Shown: piece after piece, positions 17,756-26,074 of the stretch
Layout of the letters: each line of letters begins with the position of its first letter
Position numbering within the stretch: the stretch's first letter is position 1
NCBI GenBank assembly: GCA_902764875.1
Contig: CACWXP010000002.1
Span: 124,001-188,000 of the forward strand
Direction of reading: 5' to 3'
Source of the DNA: an uncultured Eubacteriales bacterium
GTDB lineage: Bacteria > Bacillota > Clostridia > Christensenellales > Aristaeellaceae
DNA length: 64,000 nt
Made by a program: the position numbers and the translations under genes
The notes under the pieces: model-generated
Seen by the model: only the letters and a program-made list of their open reading frames with translations
The model's database searches: none
Told to the model about the DNA's origin: nothing

Positions 17756-17784
17756 TTGACACCCCTGCGGAAAGGCAGTAAAAT
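17756..17784 (+). promoter_or_regulatory. Promoter of the SH3 wall-protein gene
   Basis: TTGACA (17756-17761), 17-base spacer and TAAAAT (17779-17784), close to sigma-A consensus, 45 bases before the chosen start codon. Confidence 0.8.
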
Positions 17785-17828
17785 AGTTAAGCCGCATGGA
17801 AAATCATCCGGAAGGACGGAGATGCTCA

Positions 17829-20800
17829 ATGAAGAAGACCGGAACCTGGAAGAAACTGACCGCGCTTGTGATCACGGCTCTGATGATCCTTTCCGCCGTA
17901 CCGGCGGTGTTTGCCGACGCGCCGACGGACTGGGATGGCTGGGAAGATCTGGAGATATCGCTGAAATGGAACGATGCGGAGGGCAACCCTAACGCTGCTT
18001 CGGCTAAAACTATTCAGGAAATGCCCGGAAGCTATTGGGCAAAAGTTCCCGAGGGCGCTCCGTGGGACGGTTTGACATTAAACATTACGTATCCGGAGCA
18101 TCCCGAATGGCATTTTAAAATGAAAACAGATCCTGTTCGGCTGGATCTGGACTTTACAGAGCTTGGCTTGCTGGACAAGACTACTGATGCCGGCAACGAA
18201 GTGACATTACAGACAGCTTATATTCTGATTCAGGCATATCGGGATGATTCTGATGAGACAGTAGACCTGCGGTTATATCTGTCTTCCGTTGTGGATATTC
18301 CGGAAGCAGTGGAAACGCCGGAACCCACAGAAGAACCGACGGAAGAGCCTACTCCGGAACCCACGGAAGAACCTACGCCGGAACTGACGGAAGAGCCTAC
18401 TCCGGAACCCACGGAAGAACCTACGCCGGAACCGACAGAAGAGCCTACACCTGAACCCACCGAGGAACCCACTGAGGCGCCTGCGGCTGCGCCCACAGAG
18501 GCTCCAACTGAAGCCCCCACGGCAGCACCTACAGAGAATCCAACAGAAGAACCCACGGAAGCTCCCGCGGAAACAAAGAAAACAGAACCAACGGCAGAGC
18601 CGACAGCAGAGCCGAAGTCTGCACCGAAAACCGGGAATGCAAGTGATCTGCCCATTGGTGAATATATCAATCAATATGGAAAAACAAACGCAAAGGTAAA
18701 TTTCCGAGAGGGTCCAGGTACTGATACAACCAAGAAGGACGTTCTGGGACCAGGAACATATATTTATATGATTTCCAATGAAACAGGACACGACAATAAT
18801 CGCTGGACAAAAGTGCTTTACAACGGCGAAGAAGGTTATGTGAGCAGCGGCTTCATCGATGTTCTTGGTGAGACGGAAAGCGAAAAATACAATAACGCAC
18901 AGACCTCTCCCGCTCCGGTTTATCCCACGGTCGAACCTACAGAGGAACCCACAGCGGAACCAACGGAAGAACCTACCGCTGAACCGACAGAAGAACCGAC
19001 GGAAGAACCGACGGAAGAACCGACAGCCGCACCGACTGCAGAACCTACAGAAGAGCCAACCCCCACACCGGCTCCCACAGCTGTACCGGAAAAAGCGGAT
19101 AAACTGTCCAGGGGGCAGGTATTGAACCGGTACGGCGTAACAAGCAACAAAGTCAATTTCAGAGAAGGTCCGTCTTCCAGCAAAGCAAAGAAAATCATCA
19201 ATGAGGGCATTCCAGAGGGTACGTATGTCTGGATGATCATGAACGAAATCGGCCCGGACGACGGGGAAATGTGGACAAAAGTCAACTACAACGGAACAGA
19301 GGGATACGTAAAGAGCGAATTCATCTATGCGATTGATGAAGAAGCCGGAAAGGCATATGATGCAGCTCAGACTTCTCCCGCTCCGCAGTACGATCCCACA
19401 CCGGAACCGACTGCTGAACCGACAGTCGAGCCAACTGCAGAACCGACTGCTGAACCCACTACAGAACCGACCACTGAACCGACAGACACTCCGGAACCGG
19501 AGGTAACAGAGGAACCCGCCACGAAGGCGGAGAAGTTGCCGGTTGGAGAATACTTCAACCGATACGGCGTTATTAACAATGCCAGCGGGAAAAAGGTCAA
19601 CATGCGGGAGAAACCCGACAAGGGATCGACCCAGGTCGGACAGTTCTCGAACGGAGACAGTATCTATGTGATCGATAACGTAAACGGAACAAGCGACGGG
19701 AAAATCTGGGCCCATGTGCTTGTCGGCGATCAGGAAGGATACATCCGGGGCGATTTCGTGGATGTTCTGAACGAAAAAGCCAGCAAAGACTATGACAGTG
19801 CGCAATCCAGCCCGGCACCGGTTTATCCGACATCCACGCCGGTGCCACCCACGATTGAGCCTACGGAAGAGCCGACGGTAGCACCGACGGAAAAGCCCAC
19901 AGAAACACCTACGGAAAAGCCAACGGAGACACCTACGGAGAAGCCCACGGAAACACCTACTGAGACACCAACGGAAAAACCGACAGAAACCCCGACGGAG
20001 AAACCGACGGAAACACCGACTGAAAAGCCGACAGAAGTACCTACCGCTGCACCTACGGAGACTCCGACTGCTGCGCCTACAGATACACCGACACCGACCG
20101 CCACACCGGAACCCGTTCAGCGGACCGGCTATGCCGTTACCATCGGCGACGGCGTGTATGTGCGCAACTATCCGAACAGCTCGAGCGCCATTATTGACGA
20201 GCTGCCGATCAACAAGGTCGTTTACGTGACAGGGCAGAAATACGACAGCGAAACGGCCTGGCATGTGACCCAGTACGACGGAAAATGGGGCTATGTGCGC
20301 GGCGATATGCTGCGGATGATGAGCGAATACGAAGTACTGGCCTATCTGCAGGAAATACAGAAGACCCCAGAACCGGCAGCGACCGATACTCCGGCGCCCT
20401 TCAACGCGGATTCGCTGAGCTGCTACGGATATGTTTCCGCGGATTCCGTGAACTTCCGGAAACAGGCTTCCACACAAAGCGAACGGATTTCCAGACTGAA
20501 GAAGTATGCCCTGTGCCTGATCTATGATACCCAGACGGTGGACAACACCACATGGTACAAGGTTGGATATGAGGGAACCATCGGCTATGTGAACGGGGAT
20601 TACTTCAAGCAGATGACCGTTTCGGAAGCTGAGAAGTTCTTCAATTCGAAAGAATACCTGGAAGGACTGAACAACAACACGACGGAACAGCAACAGCAAG
20701 CCGCCGCAACTCAGCCTAAAACCACAGGGACACCTTCCGGCGTCGTTTCGGCCGAGGATCAGAAGGTTCAGACCTGGACGAACCCGGACAGCGGCGTATC

Positions 20801-21542
20801 GGTCAGTTATGTGCCGTTCGATCCCTTCGCGACGCCGGAACCGCTACCGGAGAACAATGTTCGCAACAAGGAGTATTTGGATTCCCTGGCTGACCGGATC
20901 AAGAACGGCAGCCTGAAGGAGGAGGATCTTCAGAAACTGCTGGAGACCGCTTACAGAGACAGCACGGACAAGGATACGCTGATTGAGAGCGCGATGACCT
21001 ATGTGCGTGAAAAACTGGGAACCGAGAACACGACGGAGCCGACCGCCACACCGGAAGACATTCCGCTTAACACGGAAGAGAATCCACAGTTTGAACAGGA
21101 ACAGAACCAGAGCGGAAGCGCCATCGGATGGATTATCGGCGGAGTGCTGCTGGCAGGCGCAGGCGGCGGAGCTTACTACTATTACAGCTCCGTTCAGAAA
21201 AAACGCCAGGCAGCACAACGGCTGGCCCAGAAGAAGGCTGCCCAGCAGCGGAAGGAACAGAGCGGAGCCAAGACGACCGGCGGAACAAGCACCGGAACCA
21301 CCGCACAAACCCAAGCTCAGACCCCGAGCGCACAGCAGGCAGCCAAGGTGAGAACGAACACGGCACGCCAGGGCGGCGCGAACAAACCGTATTCCAGGAA
21401 CGTGGAGAATCCCTACGGCCGGTATACAAGCGGCGGAGAGGATGACGCTTCCTATACCGCGTCGTTTAAGCCGAACGAAAGCAAAAAAACCGGGAGCAGT
21501 CCCCGCAGAAGAAACAGCGGAAACGGAGAGGGAAAAGCATGA
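17829..21542 (+). CDS. Large cell-wall SH3b-domain protein with PT-rich linkers and C-terminal membrane helix
   Basis: 1237 residues from ATG 17829 (GGAG upstream; an in-frame ATG 11 codons earlier lacks a site). Signal peptide 1-29. An N-terminal domain of about 130 residues is unfamiliar. Then five bacterial SH3 domains at about 277-347, 428-502, 571-647, 766-837 and 863-930, most with the VNFREGP or VNMREKP strand. Long linkers of PTEEPTPE or PTEKPTET repeats separate them. A helix at about 1098-1120 (IGWIIGGVLLAGAGGGAYY) is followed by a Gln/Ala/Lys-rich basic tail. SH3b domains usually bind peptidoglycan. With a signal peptide and C-terminal helix it spans from wall to membrane, perhaps as a wall-tethering scaffold. 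No enzyme domain is seen. Confidence 0.85.
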   Translation: MKKTGTWKKLTALVITALMILSAVPAVFADAPTDWDGWEDLEISLKWNDAEGNPNAASAKTIQEMPGSYWAKVPEGAPWDGLTLNITYPEHPEWHFKMKTDPVRLDLDFTELGLLDKTTDAGNEVTLQTAYILIQAYRDDSDETVDLRLYLSSVVDIPEAVETPEPTEEPTEEPTPEPTEEPTPELTEEPTPEPTEEPTPEPTEEPTPEPTEEPTEAPAAAPTEAPTEAPTAAPTENPTEEPTEAPAETKKTEPTAEPTAEPKSAPKTGNASDLPIGEYINQYGKTNAKVNFREGPGTDTTKKDVLGPGTYIYMISNETGHDNNRWTKVLYNGEEGYVSSGFIDVLGETESEKYNNAQTSPAPVYPTVEPTEEPTAEPTEEPTAEPTEEPTEEPTEEPTAAPTAEPTEEPTPTPAPTAVPEKADKLSRGQVLNRYGVTSNKVNFREGPSSSKAKKIINEGIPEGTYVWMIMNEIGPDDGEMWTKVNYNGTEGYVKSEFIYAIDEEAGKAYDAAQTSPAPQYDPTPEPTAEPTVEPTAEPTAEPTTEPTTEPTDTPEPEVTEEPATKAEKLPVGEYFNRYGVINNASGKKVNMREKPDKGSTQVGQFSNGDSIYVIDNVNGTSDGKIWAHVLVGDQEGYIRGDFVDVLNEKASKDYDSAQSSPAPVYPTSTPVPPTIEPTEEPTVAPTEKPTETPTEKPTETPTEKPTETPTETPTEKPTETPTEKPTETPTEKPTEVPTAAPTETPTAAPTDTPTPTATPEPVQRTGYAVTIGDGVYVRNYPNSSSAIIDELPINKVVYVTGQKYDSETAWHVTQYDGKWGYVRGDMLRMMSEYEVLAYLQEIQKTPEPAATDTPAPFNADSLSCYGYVSADSVNFRKQASTQSERISRLKKYALCLIYDTQTVDNTTWYKVGYEGTIGYVNGDYFKQMTVSEAEKFFNSKEYLEGLNNNTTEQQQQAAATQPKTTGTPSGVVSAEDQKVQTWTNPDSGVSVSYVPFDPFATPEPLPENNVRNKEYLDSLADRIKNGSLKEEDLQKLLETAYRDSTDKDTLIESAMTYVREKLGTENTTEPTATPEDIPLNTEENPQFEQEQNQSGSAIGWIIGGVLLAGAGGGAYYYYSSVQKKRQAAQRLAQKKAAQQRKEQSGAKTTGGTSTGTTAQTQAQTPSAQQAAKVRTNTARQGGANKPYSRNVENPYGRYTSGGEDDASYTASFKPNESKKTGSSPRRRNSGNGEGKA
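18318..20112 (+). repeat. In-frame Pro-Thr-Glu coding repeats (four blocks)
   Basis: Degenerate 6-12 base repeats encoding PTEEP, PTPEP and PTEKPTET occur at about 18318-18640, 18918-19090, 19390-19530 and 19835-20112. All are in frame linkers of the SH3 protein. They create long spurious open frames on the opposite strand. Confidence 0.85.
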
Positions 21543-21649
21543 CGACAAAGAGCAAAGCTGAGAAAAAGAAGAACCTCATCCGCATCGGGGCCCTGGTGAT
21601 CGCAGGCGTGATGATGTTTTCCGTGCTGGTTGCGGTATTGATCAAATAA
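21539..21649 (+). CDS. 36-residue basic single-helix membrane peptide
   Basis: A short ORF whose ATGA overlaps the stop codon of the SH3 protein, so it is translationally coupled. The first 13 residues are very basic (KSKAEKKKN), then comes a hydrophobic helix of about 21 residues (GALVIAGVMMFSVLVAVLI). The basic N-terminus implies N-in topology. I do not recognise a family. The coupling suggests it works with, or stabilises, the SH3 protein, whose own C-terminus also has a helix and a basic tail. It is too short for most gene callers. Confidence 0.65.
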   Translation: MTTKSKAEKKKNLIRIGALVIAGVMMFSVLVAVLIK

Positions 21650-21659
21650 CGGTTTCACG

Positions 21660-21690
21660 GCGCAGTCGATTTGCTTCGGCTGCGCTGTTT
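21660..21690 (+). terminator. Possible weak terminator
   Basis: GCGCAG (21660-21665) can pair with CTGCGC (21680-21685), followed by TGTTT. The T run is poor, so partial termination before the CapA-like gene is the most I can claim. Confidence 0.35.
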
Positions 21691-21732
21691 CAAAGAAACG
21701 AGCATTCTTTCGCAGGAAGGAGGGGAAGCTGC

Positions 21733-23013
21733 TTGGCAGGCAAAAAGAAAAGAAAAGTGTCCTTCGGGACCATTGCCATACTGGCGGTTACCCTTTTGAT
21801 TCTTGGCGGAAGCTTTCTGGTGTGGAACCGGCTGTCGGACGGCAGAACGGTGGATCTGAGCAAACTGAAACCGGAATCCATTGACCTTTCAATCCGGACG
21901 GGGAGTCCGGAGGAAATATTGGAGATCACCGAAACCACGACACCGAAACCCGTGCAAACGACGGCACCCGAAACATCGGAGGAAAAACCGGGGAGAACCT
22001 TTACCCTGACCGCTGCGGGAACTGTTGCAATGGAAGGCGAAGTTCGAAAGAACAGCTACTATTCCGAAGCAAAGCAATACGACTATTACGATATTATGAT
22101 GCTGCTGAAGAAAGAACTGCAGTCGGATCTCAATATCGTGTTTACGGAAAACCTGTTCATGGATGGGGAGAAGATATCCGACCTGGTATCGTCGGGAGCA
22201 GGATGTGCGATGTTGAAAGCTGCCGGATTCAACATTGCGGCGGGCGGGTTTTCAAAGGCCTTCAACAAAGGCGAAGAAGGTATTGCATCAACCCGCGGGA
22301 TGATGCGGGAGAACGGTATCACACCGGCAGGTATTTTCGAAAACAGCGGGGAAAGGCAAATCCTGACAGTTGACGCGAACGGTGTACGGACTGCCGTGCT
22401 GCAATACACGGATACGGTTGCGGCAGCCACGCGAAAGAACATGATCAAAAACGGTACCGGCGATATGGTGCCGGCTGCGGACGCGGAGAGCATCGCGGCA
22501 GATATCGAACGGGCAAGGGAAGAAGGAGCGGAAGTCGTTCTTGTATTCCTGAACTGGGGCAAGACCGGTAAGGCTCCGGACAAGAACATGCGGACGCTGG
22601 CACAGCAGATTGCCGACGCAGGCGCAGACCTGATCATCGGAAACGGTAGCCGGATTGTATCCGGCGCAGAGATGCTGACCGCAGGCGGAAGCGGAAGGGA
22701 AGTCCTGTGCGTATGGAGCCTGGGAACCACGCTGAGCGGCGACCGGGGGAACATCAAAAGAATGGCCGGAATGCTGCTGCAGGCTACGATTTCAGCGGAA
22801 AGCGGAAAAGCGGAAGTCACGGAGGTTTGCTATATCCCGGTCTACACATGGAAATACAAACAGGACAGCCGGTTTTACTACCGCTGCCTGGCGGCAGATC
22901 AACCCGCACCGGACGGAATGGACTCGGAACAGCAGAAAATGATGAAGAAGGCAGCTGAAACGATTCGCAACGCGATGAAAGACTCACCGGTGGAGGAAAG
23001 GAAAAGTGAATGA
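21733..23013 (+). CDS. CapA-like membrane protein lacking the metal-site motifs
   Basis: 426 residues from TTG 21733 after GGAAGGAGGGG. A basic start and a helix (about 12-29) anchor it, then a Thr-rich linker and a PGA_cap-type fold. The framework is recognisable: AGADLIIGNGSRIV, VWSLGTTLSGDRGN and GEEGIASTRGMMRENGI. However the family's metal-binding signatures are replaced: the NNH loop reads GGFSKAFNKG, the HWG strand reads FLNWGK and GHHPH reads GNGSR. It is therefore likely a non-catalytic relative of poly-gamma-glutamate synthesis protein CapA. It follows the SH3 wall protein and overlaps the next gene by 8 bases, consistent with an envelope role. Confidence 0.75.
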   Translation: MAGKKKRKVSFGTIAILAVTLLILGGSFLVWNRLSDGRTVDLSKLKPESIDLSIRTGSPEEILEITETTTPKPVQTTAPETSEEKPGRTFTLTAAGTVAMEGEVRKNSYYSEAKQYDYYDIMMLLKKELQSDLNIVFTENLFMDGEKISDLVSSGAGCAMLKAAGFNIAAGGFSKAFNKGEEGIASTRGMMRENGITPAGIFENSGERQILTVDANGVRTAVLQYTDTVAAATRKNMIKNGTGDMVPAADAESIAADIERAREEGAEVVLVFLNWGKTGKAPDKNMRTLAQQIADAGADLIIGNGSRIVSGAEMLTAGGSGREVLCVWSLGTTLSGDRGNIKRMAGMLLQATISAESGKAEVTEVCYIPVYTWKYKQDSRFYYRCLAADQPAPDGMDSEQQKMMKKAAETIRNAMKDSPVEERKSE

Positions 23014-23485
23014 GCTGCGACAAGAAATGATGCAGCTGCTTTCCGGGACGGAAAGCAGCCGCCCAGTGCCTCTACGCCGCAGCCTTCGGGAGGACTTTCT
23101 GTACGCAACGGATCTGCCGCAAGCCACAGGAGACAGCGACGTTGCAGCATTCCGGCGGAAAGCAGAAGAATGCGGCTGGCGGACGGCAGAAGAAGATGGA
23201 TGGATCCTGCTGGACCGGATTCCGGACAACATACCGGCGGGCAGCTTTCAGGGGAAAGCGGGAACGGAAGCCAGATGCTGCGCGGGAATTCTGCGGCGGC
23301 ATCCGGAAAACAGAAAAGACGGGACGCGGGAGAAAAGGATTCTGATTAAGGCAGACGAGGAAGGCAGGGAAGTATTTGAAAAAGCCTGCCGGGTGCTCCA
23401 CCGCGAAATGGCAGAGGCTCTAAGAAAAGGTGAACCCCTGCCATATCTTCCAGCGGAATACTTTAAGGAGGGAAAGAGAACATGA
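23006..23485 (+). CDS. Conserved-looking hypothetical protein
   Basis: 159 residues, unrecognised. Start GTG 23006 after GGAGGAAAGG, overlapping the CapA-like gene by 8 bases, and its stop overlaps the next ATG by 4 bases, so it is surely translated. It is charged and helical with no signal or helix anchor, hence cytosolic. A C-terminal segment (KADEEGREVFEKACRVLHRE) looks like an amphipathic helix and the end reads LPYLPAEYFKEGKR. No catalytic motif is seen. Confidence 0.7.
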   Translation: MNELRQEMMQLLSGTESSRPVPLRRSLREDFLYATDLPQATGDSDVAAFRRKAEECGWRTAEEDGWILLDRIPDNIPAGSFQGKAGTEARCCAGILRRHPENRKDGTREKRILIKADEEGREVFEKACRVLHREMAEALRKGEPLPYLPAEYFKEGKRT

Positions 23486-24126
23486 TTATCAGGCACATCG
23501 GACACGCTGAATTCCTGATGGAAACAGAAAAGGGAATGCGTATCGTTACTGATCCTTACGACGAAGGGTGCGGATACCCCGTACAGAGAATTAAGACGGA
23601 TGCTGTGCTGGTTTCGCACGGGCATCATGACCATAACGCCGTGGATACCCTGGAAGGGGTGACAACCGTGATCGACAAAGCGGGCGAATATACCCCGGCA
23701 CCGGGCGTTCGGGTGACGGCCGTGACAAGCTTTCACGACGACGAAAAGGGAAGCAAGCGAGGCGAAACCCTGCTGTTTCTTGTTGAAACGGAAGGACTTC
23801 GCATAGTGCACCTCGGGGACCTGGGGTGCATGCCGGAAGAAGAACAGATCCGGCTGCTTGCGAAGCCGGACGTGCTGATGATTCCGGTAGGTGGTTTTTA
23901 CACGATCAACGGGAAAATGGCACGCAAGGTTGCTGAAAAACTGCAGCCCCGCGTGACACTGCCCATGCATTACAAAACGAAATACAACGCGGAATGGCCG
24001 ATCAGCGGACCGGAAGAATTCCTGGAAGGAGAGCCGGAAGACGACATACGGAGGGAAATTGAAATCCTTCGCATTACGGACCGGGATCTGAGCTGTCAGC
24101 CGCGATTTGCTCTTTTCAAGGCCTGA
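23482..24126 (+). CDS. MBL-fold metal-dependent hydrolase (UlaG/YtkL-like)
   Basis: 214-residue cytosolic metallo-beta-lactamase-fold protein. The zinc motif SHGHHDHNAVD supplies His46, His48, Asp50 and His51; a further histidine is in HLGDLG and another in PMHYKT. It resembles the small UlaG-like hydrolases whose substrates vary widely. ATGA overlap with the upstream unknown gene. Its last 31 bases overlap the convergent glycerophosphodiesterase gene, so there is no room for an intergenic terminator. Confidence 0.85.
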   Translation: MIIRHIGHAEFLMETEKGMRIVTDPYDEGCGYPVQRIKTDAVLVSHGHHDHNAVDTLEGVTTVIDKAGEYTPAPGVRVTAVTSFHDDEKGSKRGETLLFLVETEGLRIVHLGDLGCMPEEEQIRLLAKPDVLMIPVGGFYTINGKMARKVAEKLQPRVTLPMHYKTKYNAEWPISGPEEFLEGEPEDDIRREIEILRITDRDLSCQPRFALFKA

Positions 24127-24827
24127 TCCGGCACGTTAGTAATGATGATATCCGCTCCTTCACGCAGGACGGCATCGATGGCTTCCGGAGCATTTACGGT
24201 CCAGGTATTGACCTGAATACCGGCTTTTTTCGCCTCGGAACATTCGCCGCCGGGAAGAAGCACCTGGGAATAATGCGGATGGAGCGCATCCACGCCCAGC
24301 TGTTTCGCATATTCCCAGGGACGGATCATCACCGCTTCATACAGGAGACCGCAGGGAATTTCGGGCGCAAGTTCCTTCATGCGCAGCATACTGTGGTGAT
24401 TGAAGGAAGAAAAGATGATGCGGGCGGGATCAGAATAACGGACTACTTCGGCCAAAACTTTTTTTTCCAGCTCCGGATAATCGACAATACTGTTTTTCAG
24501 CTCGATATTGACAGAAAGCCCGGTGGGGCCCAACAGCTGGAAAACTTCGGACAGCAGCGGCATCCGGGCGTTTGCATACTCCGGATGTGTACGGTTGAAA
24601 ATGAAAGATTTCAGCTCGGAAAGAGAAAGCTCGCGAATACGGCCGGAACCGGATGAGACGCGGTCCACGGTTTCATCATGGGCGACGACAATCTCGCCGC
24701 TGCGGCAGAGGTGGACATCCAGTTCCACACCGTCAGCTCCCATTTTTGCGGCCAGATCAAAGGCTTCGAGCGTGTTTTCCGGGGCATAGGCGGAAGCGCC
24801 CCGATGAGCAAAAATACGGGTATTCAA
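24096..24827 (-). CDS. Glycerophosphodiester phosphodiesterase
   Basis: Hydrolyses glycerophosphodiesters to glycerol-3-phosphate and an alcohol. 243 residues, no signal peptide, cytosolic UgpQ type. Motifs: IFAHRGASAYAPENTLEAF at the N-terminus, then GVELDVHLC and VVAHDETVDRVSSGSG supplying the catalytic histidines and metal-binding acids; the C-terminal NTWTVN is typical. Overlaps acpS by 4 bases, so a birA-acpS-GDPD transcript is likely. Confidence 0.92.
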   Translation of the reverse strand: MNTRIFAHRGASAYAPENTLEAFDLAAKMGADGVELDVHLCRSGEIVVAHDETVDRVSSGSGRIRELSLSELKSFIFNRTHPEYANARMPLLSEVFQLLGPTGLSVNIELKNSIVDYPELEKKVLAEVVRYSDPARIIFSSFNHHSMLRMKELAPEIPCGLLYEAVMIRPWEYAKQLGVDALHPHYSQVLLPGGECSEAKKAGIQVNTWTVNAPEAIDAVLREGADIIITNVPDQALKRANRG

Positions 24828-25195
24828 GTTTCAGAACCTCCTTCAATCAGACAGACGGCGGCAGCCATGTCTCCGTCATGGGATATGGACAGGAAAAGGC
24901 GGCTGTTTCCGACACGGTCCTTCAGTTCACCGGAGAGGCGGTAATACGGCGCGCCCTGGTCGGTATGACAGACCTCCGCCTCTTTCAGATCAAAATCAAG
25001 CCCGCAGCCCAGGGCCTTTCCGAGCGCTTCGCGGGCGGCAAAGAGACCGGCCAGCGTGGCCGCCGAGCTTTTGCCGCGGGACAGGACATATTCCTTTTCG
25101 GCTTCCGTGAAAAAACGACTCAGGAACCGATCGTCATTTAAAAGCTTTTCCATTCTGGCGATTTCACACAGATCCAGACCGAGACCTTTATACAT
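24824..25195 (-). CDS. acpS: Holo-acyl-carrier-protein synthase
   Basis: Transfers 4'-phosphopantetheine from CoA to acyl carrier protein. 123 residues, the usual size. Asp8 in GLGLDLCEI and the glutamate of FAAREALGKALG bind Mg. The canonical AKEA reads AREA, a conservative change. The C-terminus has FLSISHDGDMAAAVC, matching the family's SISH motif. Overlaps birA by 4-8 bases and the phosphodiesterase by 4 bases. Confidence 0.93.
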   Translation of the reverse strand: MYKGLGLDLCEIARMEKLLNDDRFLSRFFTEAEKEYVLSRGKSSAATLAGLFAAREALGKALGCGLDFDLKEAEVCHTDQGAPYYRLSGELKDRVGNSRLFLSISHDGDMAAAVCLIEGGSET

Positions 25196-25928
25196 AACCG
25201 TTCACCCCCCGAACGGAGACATCCCCGCATGTGATGGAAAGCAACGAACCGTCTGCCGCACGGAGAAGAAGCTCACCGTGATCACCGATGCCTTCGGCTA
25301 CCCCCTCCGCATTCTGGCCTCCGGAGACGGTTACCGGACGGGAGATCAGGACGCAGACTTTTTCCAGGCGGCGGCGGAGCGGAGAAAAACCGTTTCGCTC
25401 CAGTGTATCCACATTGGCAGCGAGTGCATCCAGATAGGAATGCAGCAGTTCCTCAGGTTCAGGGTTGACACCGAAATCGGCAAGGCAGGCGGCGCGGGAA
25501 CGAAGCTCCTGCGGATAGGAGCCGGGCAAGAGATTCAGGCCGCTGCCGACAACGGCAAAGCGAAGGCCGGATCCGTCTCCTTCGCAGGCGGAAAGAATGC
25601 CACAGATTTTGCGGCCGTCACAGACAACGTCGTTCGGCCACTTGACGGAAGCTGGTACTCCACAGGCGCGGACGGTGTCCGTCATGGCCAGGGCGGCGCA
25701 GAAGGAGAGAAGACCGGCATCCCGAAGTGAAAGGAAGGGACGCAGCAGAACACTGCAATAGAGCCCGACGCCGGGCGGGGAGAACCATGAACGGTCCATC
25801 CGACCGCGGCCGGACCGCTGGGACTCCGCAACGCAAACAACGCCAGCGGGAGCGCCGCTTCGGCCCAAAAGGAAGGCGTCTTCATTGGTGGATCCGGTTT
25901 CCCGAACCCGGCGAATATCCCAATTCAC
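25188..25928 (-). CDS. birA: Biotin-[acetyl-CoA-carboxylase] ligase, monofunctional
   Basis: Attaches biotin to carboxylase carrier proteins through biotinyl-AMP. From GTG 25928 it has 246 residues; AAAGGAAAGGAG lies 9 bases upstream, whereas an ATG 12 codons earlier has no site. Motifs: GSTNEDAF, SGRGRMDRSWFSPPGVG (biotinyl-AMP loop) and VKWPNDVV. There is no N-terminal DNA-binding domain, so it is not a repressor. Neighbour acpS also serves fatty-acid synthesis. Confidence 0.92.
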   Translation of the reverse strand: MNWDIRRVRETGSTNEDAFLLGRSGAPAGVVCVAESQRSGRGRMDRSWFSPPGVGLYCSVLLRPFLSLRDAGLLSFCAALAMTDTVRACGVPASVKWPNDVVCDGRKICGILSACEGDGSGLRFAVVGSGLNLLPGSYPQELRSRAACLADFGVNPEPEELLHSYLDALAANVDTLERNGFSPLRRRLEKVCVLISRPVTVSGGQNAEGVAEGIGDHGELLLRAADGSLLSITCGDVSVRGVNGYV

Positions 25929-25984
25929 ACAAAAGCGCTCCTTTCCTTTTACGATCCACAGCATTCCGTGGGCTTTTCTGAGAT

Positions 25985-26013
25985 ATCATACCACAGCTTG
26001 CGGTTTTCATCAA
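25985..26013 (-). promoter_or_regulatory. Promoter of birA-acpS-GDPD
   Basis: On the minus strand TTGATG (26008-26013), a 17-base spacer and TATGAT (25985-25990). It overlaps the divergent MoxR promoter. Confidence 0.7.
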
Positions 26014-26026
26014 TTAAAGATATAAT
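25998..26026 (+). promoter_or_regulatory. Promoter of the MoxR-DUF58-transglutaminase operon
   Basis: TTGCGG (25998-26003), a 17-base spacer and perfect TATAAT (26021-26026), 48 bases before the ATG. Shares DNA with the birA promoter on the other strand. Confidence 0.65.
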
Positions 26027-26074
26027 AATTCAGTTCATCGGAACGCCAGACTTCCACAGAGGAGGGTTTTGAAA

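Noticed and set aside
18273-20699. Open frame of about 808 codons on the minus strand opposite the SH3 protein
   Set aside because: It mirrors PT-rich repeats, is Cys/Arg/Phe-rich low complexity and has no ribosome site; the plus-strand gene has clear domains and a promoter.
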